This document shows, piece by piece, positions 36,124 to 46,861 of a stretch of 64,000 nt of DNA (position 1 is its first letter; every line of letters begins with the position of its first letter). Origin of the DNA: Bugula neritina (lineage: Eukaryota > Bryozoa > Gymnolaemata > Cheilostomatida > Bugulidae); assembly GCA_964035545.1 (NCBI GenBank), contig OZ037766.1, positions 26,564,343 to 26,628,342 on the forward strand. Reading direction: 5' to 3'. Both the position numbers and the translations under genes were made by a program. The notes beneath the pieces are model-generated. The model was not told the DNA's origin. It was given only the letters and a program-made list of their open reading frames with translations, and did not search any database.

Positions 36124-36465
36124 ATTTTTGATTTAGATTATTACACGTGGCATTCAAATGATTGGTTAACAGGTTGACCCATGCAGCCTCTACAGCTACT
36201 ATTTTAGTTTGATCCGAACTTTCCGGTCTGTTTGCATTCTATTTTAAATTTCTACAAAATACAAAATTTATAACAAATTTAGCTTCGCATTCTAGAACAT
36301 TTGTTGATTTACCTCAAAGGTGACGCGGTCATTTCACCCATAACAAGTTATAATTTCTTTTACAGAAGTTTATTTATTCTTTTAAGCAAAAGAAACTGTT
36401 GAAATAAAAGAGGTAACAAGTTTTTTTAACTTTATTCACTTCAGTTTAAAGAAACTGTTAATGAC

Positions 36466-36711
36466 TGGTGCCTGGTAAAAATAGCACAGGCAATAATGGT
36501 ACAAATGAAAAAGTAGGTGAAATTGGCAAATTTATCCCTTATTGGGGTTCGGTTTTGAGGGTTTAGTTTTGAGGGAGGGTTTGGGCAAACTTAACATCAG
36601 TGTGCCATTTTTACCTGTGCCATTTTTACCTACTTTTCCATTTGTGCTATTATTACCTGTGTCATTTTCACTGTGCCATTTTACTTGTGCTGTTTTTACT
36701 TGGGCTGTTTT
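36466..36711. mobile_element. Palindromic element, CACAGGTAAAAATGG family (copy B2)
   Basis: Counterpart of A2. GCACAGGCAATAATGGTACA on the left; TTTTACCTGTGCCATTTTTA and further TGTGCC words on the right. Confidence 0.6.
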
Positions 36712-36761
36712 TATCTAAATTTGTGAAATTGCTATAACTTCCATCTCAATATACAGGGTTA

Positions 36762-37104
36762 GCCTAGGGCCACACTGTGCGTATTTTCGCATGCGAAAAT
36801 TAAAATCACAAGTAGCAAAGGTGTCCACTGTAGCGTCAGTGATGCGTGATAAATAAAGCTTTCATTTTTAAATCGCACTCGCTTTCAATAAAACGCAATT
36901 TGCTGGAATATAGCACCAAATAAAGAAATTGGGCTCGCTGAATAACTACCAGCCAATTAGGTGACGACGACAGAGACGATTCGCACTTGCGTTGAAAATG
37001 CAGAACGACAAGTGCAAACGTTTTCTCAACGCGCACAGTGGACACCTTTGCTAGTTGTGATTTCAATTTTCGCATGCGAAAATACGCACCGTGTGGCCCT
37101 AGGC
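36762..37104. mobile_element. 343-bp foldback MITE with TTA target duplication (PIF/Harbinger-like)
   Basis: Ends GCCTAGGGCCACAC and GTGTGGCCCTAGGC are exact inverted copies, and the inverted repeat extends about 70 bp (TATTTTCGCATGCGAAAAT and GGTGTCCACTG inside). Segment A has the empty site GGGTTAGTAAAA. Here TTA flanks both ends. A 3-bp TTA duplication fits PIF/Harbinger. Related elements are at 47239 and 58364. Confidence 0.85.
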
Positions 37105-38051
37105 TTAGTAAAATCTCCAGGTTAGTATACCAGTCTGCTTTTTTTTTTGCAGTTTAAGATTTGACACACTTTCTATTACATAATCATTTATTCTGTGTTC
37201 TCATGTATCAGATAGATTTGCATTTGCGGTTTTTATTAACCATTCATCAAATGAAGAATTCATGCTACGAATAGGTACGGAGTAAATTTCAAATCCCTTT
37301 TAGCTTATATATAATACATCCTTATTTGCAATATATACTACTATCTTTTTCTACATCCTACGGGCATTAGATCTGTTTTCTATAAATATTAGTTGCCAAT
37401 TGATTGCTGATATCTGCCTTTGTCACAAAAGGTTTCAATTTTGCATAATATAGATAGAATTTTCCATTGGAGGAACCGTTGAATGGATTTGCAATTGCCG
37501 TTTTCCTTCAATTAATACAACTTCTGTTACCTGGCTATAAACATCTTTTAATCAGGCATGTCCTGTCTGTTTTGTTAAACTATGACTTTTTAACAGCTCA
37601 CACCTGCCTTTAAAACCTTTATGAAATCATCGTTATTAGAATTTTGTTATCTAAAACTGTAAATCAATGACAGTTGGGGTATAATAAAACGATATTAATG
37701 TTAACAGCTATTTAATAAAGTCTATACGCATATGTCTATAAATAGAATCTGGTAGACACCAAAACAGCTGCTGTTTACAGAATATATAATCAAAAAAAAG
37801 CAATTCAATTAGATGTTATTTTACTGTGCTACTATTAGTTACGTGCTTCTTTAGCACTCCTCAGGCACATGAATTACTGAATTTAAATTTTTACATTAAA
37901 AAAATCAAGATGTAAAACACAACGTAAAACATAATGCAAATATAGTGGTGACTTTGAGGTTATTATAGGCTTTTAAATATTTAAAAAAATCTATAAAGAA
38001 ACACAATATAGGCACACAATTTATAGCAAATATAATTTTATTGGGTGGTAA

Positions 38052-38760
38052 TTATATAGGTGTTTGAATATTATTTATTGTAGTACATGTATATATAAAA
38101 TATAAAATATAGAATCTCCAAGTCTTATGGCTGCACAGTAAAAAAATTTTTGAATGTCGGCAGGTTGATAGGAGTTCATTTTGCTTGTTTAAAGTACACA
38201 TGTTAGGTTTTGTATAAAATAAAAAAATATTCCCATAAGCATAAATTACGCGGTATTGTACAGTTTCAATTGTTTCAATATTTTCCAACTTATATTGTGT
38301 TTAATGTTTTTGTTAGTTAGTTGACAAATGTATTTACTAAGTTCTGCCTAGTTCGCTTTCTCTTTGTTTTTAAATGACAATTTGCAGTTTGAATATCTTA
38401 GTTTGAAAGATCCTTCGCTCAGGCCAATGTACATTGCAGGCTCTATTTCAGCAGTTTCTACAGTTGATTGGTATATTACATTGCTTTCCTGACAGTTTTC
38501 TTTTAGTGGACAGCTTTCTCTTTCTCTGCCGTTGTAGTTTTTTTGTGGAAGTTTTGTTTTTGTGTTTCTTTTTTTTAATATTCTATTATTGTGGGCGCTT
38601 ATATATTATTGTCTGTTTTATTTTTGGCATACAACTTTAGCTACCTTTCATATTGTTTATATTAATTATTTTATAGAATAGATGTTGCTTCGGGAATTCT
38701 TCATTCATTATTTTAAAAAAGGTTTTTGCAATTTTTGTGGCTACATGTTAATTGGCTGTA
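38052..38760. other. Spacer between segments B and C
   Basis: AT-rich, T-rich on the plus strand at 38500-38640. The open frames have no recognisable domain and read as simple T-rich sequence. Confidence 0.4.
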
Positions 38761-38974
38761 TATGATGGATTGTTTGACGTGATTTGCATAAAAATGTACC
38801 GTTTGGTGCATGCAAAATAAAAATTTATTAGGCTGAAATTATTGACAAAATCCTATATAGGGGTGTATTATCTATTGCTTTCTTGTTGTTAGTTACATTT
38901 AAGTTAGAATAAACGAAGAGTGGATAATTTACTCATAATTATATATTTATATTATACATTTGAAAAATTCAAGG

Positions 38975-39245
38975 TAAAATATGTGTTGTGTGTGTTGTGC
39001 GTGTGTTGTGTGTGTGTTGTGTGTATGTGTGTTGTGTATGTGTTGTGTGTGTGTTGATTTGTGTTGTGTGTTGTATGTATTTGTGTGTATGTGTTGTGTG
39101 TGTGTTGTGGGTGTGTTTGTGTGTGTGTTGTTTGTGTGTTGTGTGTGTTGTGTATGTGTTGTGTGCATGTGTGAGCGTGTGTGTGTGTGTGTGCGTTTTC
39201 GTGTGTGTGCTTGTGCGTGTGTGTGTGTATGCGTTGTTCATGTGT
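38975..39245. repeat. (GT)n-rich microsatellite, segment C
   Basis: About 270 bp of TGTGT/GTGTTGTGTGT. Open frames of mostly Cys/Val or Thr/His here are artefacts of the repeat. Confidence 0.95.
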
Positions 39246-39410
39246 GTTTTACATTATATCAGGTATAGTTTATAAATAAAAAGCTGAAAAGTATAAAATT
39301 ACCAAAGACTATAACTTTTTCAAATATATTATAGTTTATGCTTAAATGCTTTGCGCCCGTGTTTTTAATGTAAAAGAACACATTTAGTTTTTTGCAGATA
39401 CACCAGTTGC

Positions 39411-39416
39411 TTTATT
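39411..39416 (-). terminator. Poly(A) signal, peptide gene C
   Basis: AATAAA on the minus strand in the conserved TTGCTTTATTGTTTAGG context, about 120 nt after the stop. Confidence 0.7.
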
Positions 39417-39537
39417 GTTTAGGAAACAGGCAATACAATTTCCATAAATTTATTCAAAAAGTTGTAATATGCGGAAATAAAATTTAAACTATTTGCAACT
39501 GTTGGTAGTGAAGACAGTTTTCCGGCCAAAAGTTGTT

Positions 39538-40116
39538 TTAGTGTTTATTGCTGCATGTGCAGCGTTTTGTATTGGTAACGTATCCATAATATCTGTAACC
39601 TTTATTTCTACAATAGTCCCTGCATTTGGAAAGTGTGCGGAAATATCTAGGTCCAGCTGTCACGGAACCTTTTAAAAATTTAAATGAATATTTAACAACA
39701 TAAATATATATCTCTGTATTAAAAACATTGTAGGTAATATGCTGGTAGAAATAGCTATCATTCTTAAGAACATATCAGATGAAACTTCTATTAACCTCAT
39801 AAACTATCACTACATCTCTGAGATGGTGCACTACATCTCCGAGACTTATCTTTCATTCAATGCATAGGGTCAGTGTCAATGGATGAAACAACAGCTTCAT
39901 GCAGGTTAAAGCAAACTCCAACCACAAATATCTTATCCATTGAATTGTGGGAATGCAGTGATTTTGTTCATTAGTAAATACTTCGAGATTTTGACGCACA
40001 TCAATATAAAATTAATGTTCATTGTTGATAGAAAATACAACAGTTATATGGTACTTACATGTTGAAATAATGGTGATAAGTACAGCCAGTAACAAAGCAT
40101 AACACCTCATTTTCAT
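39538..40116 (-). CDS. Small secreted cysteine-rich peptide C (62 aa)
   Basis: Coding exons 40059-40116 and 39538-39668 (189 nt). A 5' untranslated exon ends at 40402 (donor GTAAGA). The signal peptide differs from A at one residue (Phe6 to Tyr). The Cys pattern is identical (20, 35, 39, 56, 58), with KGY, GY and RCTC. The segment between Cys20 and Cys35 is wholly different from A and B after SVTA (GPRYFRTLSK). The region around CRDYC is rich in Arg and Tyr, so the peptide is strongly basic. From residue 46 to 54 it is closer to B (YYGYVTNT). The shortest intron of the three (390 nt) reflects loss of one palindromic element. Role as for gene A: secreted effector, function unproven. Confidence 0.8.
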
Positions 40117-40483
40117 TTTTTGGTTCTCAAACAAATTATTTGTGAAAGTTTGCTGAAATATAATAAACATATACAGAAAGAAGTTCATAACTTTTTTGCG
40201 AATCATATAACATAATATACATTTTTCAATTTTAATGAAATCGCATGTTTTTTAATCACCCGTCAAAAGCTACGCAACTATAAGTTGAACATATTAAGAA
40301 CTATATCAATGAATCTTATAGGGACTGGCAAGTGTTTCAGTAAATCAAACATCTATAGCAATGTCAGCCAGGGAGTAAAAATAAATTATTTAGTTTCTTA
40401 CCTGAAGCTTACAATAAACAGAAATCTTGTAATCTGTTATAGTTATAGTGAAGAAACACCTATAATGTAGTTCAGAAAGAGCC

Positions 40484-40497
40484 TTTACTTATATATC
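40484..40497 (-). promoter_or_regulatory. TATA-type core promoter, peptide gene C
   Basis: GATATATAAGTAAAG on the minus strand, upstream of the untranslated exon ending at 40402. It differs from A and B just 3' of the TATA, so expression level may differ. Confidence 0.45.
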
Positions 40498-40825
40498 ATT
40501 TTTGATTTAGATTATTACACGTGGCATTCGAATGATTGGTTAACCACTTGACCCATGCAGCCTCTACAGCTGTTATATAGTTTGATCCAGAATCTTCCGC
40601 TCTGTTTGTATTCTATTTTGAGTTTCTACAAAATACAAAACTTACAACATATTTAGCTCTGCATTCTAGGACATTGGTTAATTTACCTCAATTAAGGTGA
40701 CACAGTCAGTTCACCTATAACAAGTTACTATATATTTGTTCATTCTTTTAAGCAAAAGAAACCGTTGAATTATAAAAGATAACAGGTTCTTTTTAACTTT
40801 ATTCACTTCAGTTTAAAGAAACTGT

Positions 40826-41028
40826 TAATGACTGGTGCCTGGTAAAAATGGCTCAGGCAATAATGGCACAAATGGAAAAGTAGGTAAAATTGGCAAATTT
40901 TCATTATTGGAGTTTAGTTTTGAGGGTTTAGATCTGAGTGTGAAAGTTTAGAGGGGGGGGGGTTTGGGCAAACTTAGCATCAGTGTGCCATTTTTACCAG
41001 TGCCATTTTTACTTGTGCTGTTTTTATC
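40826..41028. mobile_element. Palindromic element, CACAGGTAAAAATGG family (copy C2)
   Basis: Counterpart of A2 and B2: CTGGTAAAAATGGCTCAGGC on the left; CATTTTTACCAGTGCCATTT on the right. Confidence 0.6.
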
Positions 41029-41331
41029 TAAATTTGTAAAATCGCTATAACTTTTATCTCAATATATACAGGGTTAGTAAAGTCTCCTGGTTAGCTGTGC
41101 ACCAGTCTGCTTATTTTTTGCAGTGTAAGATCTGACACACTTTCTATTACATTATCATTTTTTCTGTGTTCCCATGCATCAGATGGATGCTTGCAAGTAT
41201 GATTTGCTGTTGAGGTTTTTATTAACCACGCACCAAATGAAGAACTCATGCTACGAATAGGTACGGAGTAAATTTCAAATCCCTTTTAACTTATATACAT
41301 CCCTATTTGCAATATATACTACTCTCTTTTT

Positions 41332-41730
41332 CTACATCCTCTGAGCATTAGATCTGTTTTCTACATATATTAGTCGCCAAGATTGCTGATATCTGCCTTT
41401 GTCACAAAAGATTTCATTTTTGTGTGACCTGTTTACAGGCTTTGCATAATAAAGATAGAATTTTCCGTTGAAGGAACTTTTTAAATGGATAAATGCAATT
41501 CCAGTTTCTCTCAATTCATTAACTTTTTTCAAACATTGATTGAAAAATTCATTCGCATGATTGGAATCATGGGATGTAAACGTAGTGATATAGAATATGG
41601 GTGACGTGGACAGCTGCTGATTTCCAGGTGCTACTTGGTTATAAATATCTTCTAATCGGGCATGCGCTCTGTATTTTGTTAAACTGTGACTTTTTAACCC
41701 CTCACACCTGCCTTTAAAACCTTTATGAAA
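41332..41730 (-). other. Open frame of 132 codons, unrecognised, conserved block of segment C
   Basis: A stop-free stretch runs from just after a TGA at 41731 to a TAG at 41332. It contains KSHSLTKYRAHARLEDIYNQ, NEFFNQCLKKVNELRETG and GKFYLYYAKPVNRSHKN. It has no clear start codon at its left end, and an acceptor-like AAAGGCAG precedes it, so it may be an internal exon. Composition is protein-like, not repeat-like. The A and B segments have shortened, frameshifted versions. I do not recognise the family. It may be a partial gene carried along by the segment duplications. Confidence 0.45.
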
Positions 41731-41880
41731 TCAGCATTATTAGGATTTTGTTATCTAAAAACTGTAAATCATTGCCAGTTGGTATAATAAAATGATATTA
41801 ATGTCAGTAGCTATTTAATAAAGTCTACACATATGTCTATAAATAAAATCTGGTAGACACCGAAGCAGCTGCTGTTCACA

Positions 41881-41881
<1 letters not shown>

Positions 41882-41941
<60 letters not shown>
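41882..41941. repeat. (TA)n microsatellite, end of segment C
   Basis: About 30 uninterrupted TA repeats after the conserved ACAGAATATATA boundary. Confidence 0.95.
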
Positions 41942-41942
<1 letters not shown>

Positions 41943-41944
<2 letters not shown>

Positions 41945-44900
41945 GTAAAAAAGGCAACTTCCAATGTCAAAGAAAATTTCAATTTAGAAACTAGTAGTAG
42001 GCAACTGGAGGAAGAACAGAGTTAAGGAAGAGTTTGAAATTTTAACAGAACGAACAGATGAGATTTGTGACTGGTTCTATTGTAAAGTCTTTCATTGCTT
42101 GCTCAATTCCTTAACTGATTTAACAACAACTTATCCACACATTTGTAAACATTTGTTGATTTGAGACCAATAATCCTTCTGAGGAACTGTATAATTGTAA
42201 ATTGAAGTTGAAGTTAAAATAGGGAGTTGTCAGTACTTAAGTTGAATAAACAAGCATGATCTGCATGAGAAAGGAAGAAAATTACAGAAAGAAAATGATT
42301 CTAAATCAGTTCTTTTCTGCTGCTTAGCCATGAGTTTGAATCTATCAAGCCACTCATTGAATTCTCCACTGCTGCCAAGCGCTATCCTTGTAATATTTAA
42401 TTATTATGTCAGAAAGCTTGACTGATGCCATTGCAATGTGTGCTGAAATAGCTTGTAATTATGATGCATATAGACAAGTATTACCATAAGTTATTATCAG
42501 CTTTTTTACTGTCACTGCAGCTCATTCTATCAAACCTCAAAGCTAACTGACGGCTTGAGGAACAATATGTCAAAGGTCATAACAGTTACATATCACATGT
42601 CACATGAAGAAGCACATTAATGTATAATTGCCTGACAGCATTATTGTATTGCTATAACATTTCATAATACAAAACTAGGAAAAGTTATAAGTCATGGGAT
42701 GATATTGTCATATTGCTTCAGTAAACAGACACGAACATTACAGAACTATTTAAATTGCTTGTTTGAAAAAAGTAACCAGCATTAAAAACCTTTGCTACAT
42801 GTTCATTTTGGCTATAAAACATATTTTATATGAATGAGTTAAAAATATACTATATCATATAACCAAATAGCACTTTGGAAGGATGATTTGAACTTAAAGG
42901 ATATGGTCAAGTTATGATCTTATGTTAGCTGAGTATATTGTGTAGATCATAGTAGCAAAAGAAATATGTGGTTTTATGTAACAACTTGTACTGCCAGGCT
43001 AAGAATAATGCAGCTGGTAAGACTACACCTAAAGCAAAGGTGTCGGCTGACTCTTAGTGGAATGACATCAACAAAGATGTAGTCCCTATAAACAGTGAGT
43101 ATGCATTGCAGCTTAGAAGATGTTCACAGAGGGTAGCCAACTCCTACGTAGTCATTACTTCATTGAGAATTTCACTGTAGCTGCACCTCACTTGGAGTAG
43201 TCAATATATGGAAGTGATTTCAAATTTTCAAAATTATTTCTGACATTCAATAAAACTTTCGATAAAGTCAAATTCAATTTAAGTAAATGTCAATAAACAA
43301 ATTTCAACTTCAAGTGTACACTAACCCATAAGGAACTTTCTAGATAGGCGTGCAAAGGCTTCATATTGTGTAGTATATCCAAGTAATAATAAAAGTGAAA
43401 AGTTTAGTATTAAAATCTGTGCTTGTTTACAAAAATTTGAACTCTGTGTTATTGATTTATACTAACAAAATCTCAAAACTCAGTGCAGGCTACTTATATA
43501 CAGTAACTAATATAGTATAATATACCACACTTATATATTGCAGTATAACATAATGCAGTAATATACTATAGCGTAATATACCATAGTATAATATACTAAG
43601 GCATAGTATGCTATAGTATGTTATGTTACAGAAATATTAGTATATTATACTGTAGACTGTAGAGCATAGTAGAAAAGTAATATACAGCCGTCCGGCATAA
43701 TGCAAGCTACCCTACTATTATTATTATAAAGCTATTGATTTTATCACACCAAAACCATTGTATCCAATGAATGCACGGTGTTGGCAAAGCCTACTTGTGT
43801 TAATTTTATGTCAACTACCAACCATCTGCACGCAGGAATAACAAACAAGTAAAGTTGAGTCACTAGGTTAAAGGTGAATACATCACGCTGAATTGAGTCA
43901 GTACTGTTCAGTTTGACTGGTGAGTAAGTAGATTATAGTAAATATATTATAGTAAGTAGTAAAGCAGCAGTGTAAGTCGGCTACTGTAGTTCATAGCATG
44001 CAGTTTATAGTTATATTTATGAGATGGTTTTTACTTTAGTCAACTGAACAACTAATCTGGTAGTGTAGACTCAAGATTCAGATTGTGGTTATGAATAGCC
44101 TCTGGCTCTACAGCCAAATTTAAGTTTAGTAAACTGCTTTATATAATAATATACATCATGTTTTATTTATGACTAGTAGTAGTAAGATTATACTAGCAGT
44201 ATCAGTATGTAGGTTGATTAAACATATTACGTAGCACTATCTGTGACTTTATATGACATTGAATTTGACGGTTACACTCACAGTTGCCTGCAGAAACCAC
44301 CACACCACCACACTGAGTCACTGAGTCACTGACACTCACCGCTCAGTCTCACTCTGTAGTGGTCCTGTTTAGCAAGCTCTCAAGTTCTGTAGGCCTACTA
44401 GTATTAGTATTAGTAACTGCCATCTTTCATGTTCCATTCGCATCTTCTGTTTATAGTAAGTCAACTATGCTTGAGCTTTTTCTCTTTCTCTGTCCAACTA
44501 TCTTTATCTCAGTCACATGTATGCTGTCCTCTTCATGGTCTGTTCAGCTGCTTTTTACCTTTGCTTCACATGTTGATGTAATAGATATCTACACAGCTAT
44601 GGGTAGCACGCTGACTCGCAAGTTGGAGGACTTTGGTTCTATTTATGTCTGGAGCAATTTGTTTTTACAAGCTCTTTCAGCCTTCAAACTCAGTAGAACT
44701 TCTAGAGAGTTGAGGCGCAGGTGGAGTCTAACTAGTGATGTATTAAGCAGGGGCCAGCAAAGTTCTGGAGAACTGGGTGGAATGTGTGTTGAGATTCCCC
44801 AGCAGCCCCTACAGTGTACTACTAAGTAGTACAGTTTATGGTAAATTTTTGGCAACTTTAGAAAGTTTCCTTCCAAATATGCACATTCACTTGTTACACA

Positions 44901-46861
44901 TTCACCAAAGTAATCTGATGAAAACAATGCCTTATTGATTACAAAATTAATCTTTGCAGAGAAGTACCAGCATAGAGTGTATAGCTACATACTGCAGGTA
45001 TTCTAGTCGTATTTGGCAAGCTAATGCAAAGTTGGTGCAGTTATAATGAAGAAACTTAGAAAAGCCTGCATTACATTGTCCAATATTAACCCTGGCATTA
45101 TAGGTGATACTTAATTGTATGTTAAAGCAATCTCTTCAAAAATATAATGATGCAGTATAAACTGAAGTGAATGTCATTTGCATATTGTGTTTTCTCCGCC
45201 CATTGATTTATGAGGTGAAGTTAATCTTTATTCAGAAAATAAGCTCTATTCTCCAACCTAAAAGTGTAGTTCCAGGCAATATTCTCTCCAAGTAATACTT
45301 GAGATACTAGAAGTGTTACTTGAGGCAGTAGTGACTTGAAAAATCCAATGAAATGCAAAATCTCAATTTCAAATTAGTATATTTTTTGGTATAAGACATG
45401 GTATATGGTAATTACTGTTTGCCAGCATGAGTCTAAACTCTAGACTGTAAAGATGTGGATGGTGCATAATACTTCTTCAGAGGAGGTACTGTAAGAGTAA
45501 TTTAGCAAGTTGAAACTGTTCTTCTCTCCATGGCCTGTTTTTCTAATACAAACTTCAATAGTAGCACTTTATCAAAACTCTATTAAACATTACTTCCATG
45601 GAACTGTGAATACAATACAATAGACTCGATCTAAATTTGACTATACAGTTTGTTTGTCATAATTTGAAAGGAAGCATACAATATATTGTAGGATTAATAA
45701 ATATTATGTTTAGGTATAGCCAGCCAGTTGTACAAGCAATAGCTAATGACATTTCTTTAGTAATTATACATTGTCATTATACTGGTCCAAGCTTATGGCT
45801 TGGGTAGCTATTTGCATAGCTCCATGCATTGGCCGACAGTTATATTATTAATGGCCCAGATGAACCTCTCTACTTACTGTCATACAATAACTTTACTCCA
45901 GTGAAATAGTCTTTCAGGGAGCTGCTGCTCAATGAGCAGGTGGATATGAGTACACCTCAGGGGTTGCAGGTGGATATGAGTACACCTCAGGGGTTGCAGG
46001 TAAATATTTGGGGAGGGGGGTTTGCAGGTGAATATGAGTATGTCAGGGGGCATGCTAAGTACATAAGTAATTGAAATACCTTTGCATATATTTGAAGGTA
46101 CTTTGTCATGAAACTTTATGTCGTTGCCTGCTACTTGCAATTTTCAAGGTCTAAAACAACTGCTGCGTCAAGCTTTTCTTTCTTGACATTGCACCATTCT
46201 GCTCACCTATATCCTATTCTGACAAATCTTATTACTATTAGTTTAATGAAAATTGATTTTTATAACTTTTTATTAATGAAATGGCAAAGTTGATTTTGCT
46301 TGTAGATTTTCAACTCTGATAGCCATAGATTCTTTTAAAATCATATGGCTTACTCTTGAACATTTTCAATACGTGATAAAATGTTGTTTAGTCTTTCGAC
46401 AGTTTTCTTCAAATTTTAATTAACAGCAATACTGTGTAATATTCAAAGTTAGCATCAGTCTTTGAGTGCACAGAATCAAAGATGTAACCACGTGATGTAA
46501 AATGTCTAGACCTAAATGAGCTCTATTCAGGTAGAGAAATGAGCTCTATTTAGGTGAAGAAACAGAAAAATTTTAATAATTATTATTTATTTTATTGATA
46601 AGCTTCGATTTAGAGCACAGGTGAAAACTCTCACAAAAACATCGTTTATTTGCTAGTTTTTTTAAAATATAAAAACAAGTTTTTGTCCAGTTTCTTCACT
46701 ATATATTGCACCTATTCTGCTATAAACATGTGTAGCTGTAGCATTGTATATGGTTTATTTTGTAGGACATATAGAAGTCTTCCCCAGTAAACCAACCGCC
46801 AGAGAGGGTCTGTGAAATCTGTTTTGTTTTGCCAGACCAGTAGAAAGACATTCATGAAGAA
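41943..46861. other. Intergenic between the peptide array and the sulfotransferase gene
   Basis: No convincing coding exon. 43500-43680 is a low-complexity TATAGTATAATATAC region. 44280-44345 has CACCAC and GAGTCACT short repeats. The frame at 44359-44829 lacks an ATG at its left end and reads as Ser/Leu-rich sequence without a domain. Upstream untranslated exons of the sulfotransferase gene may lie here: an acceptor-like TTTTGTAG precedes 46765. Confidence 0.45.
45944..46045. repeat. 30-bp tandem repeat
   Basis: Three copies, the last diverged, of GGTGGATATGAGTACACCTC followed by AGGGGTTGCA. Confidence 0.85.

Larger units (their letters stand above)
33420..37785. repeat. Tandem segment B of the peptide-gene array
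   Basis: Second segment, enlarged by two insertions absent from A and C: the 945-bp TA-flanked element and the 343-bp TTA-flanked element. It ends at ACAGAATATATAATC, without the long TA tract seen in A and C. Confidence 0.85.
38760..41942. repeat. Tandem segment C of the peptide-gene array
   Basis: Third segment. It lacks the B-specific insertions and the first palindromic element (GAGATGGTG joins directly to CACTACATCTCCGAG). It keeps the longest version of the unrecognised coding block and ends in a (TA)n tract at 41882-41941. Confidence 0.85.

Noticed and set aside
38969-39275. Cys/Val-rich frames resembling cysteine-rich peptides
   Set aside because: Simple (GT)n repeat translation, not related to the true peptide genes nearby.
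44359-44829. 156-codon frame with hydrophobic N-terminus on the plus strand
   Set aside because: No ATG at its start, no recognisable domain, no acceptor or donor that links it to the sulfotransferase exons. Possibly random or untranslated sequence.
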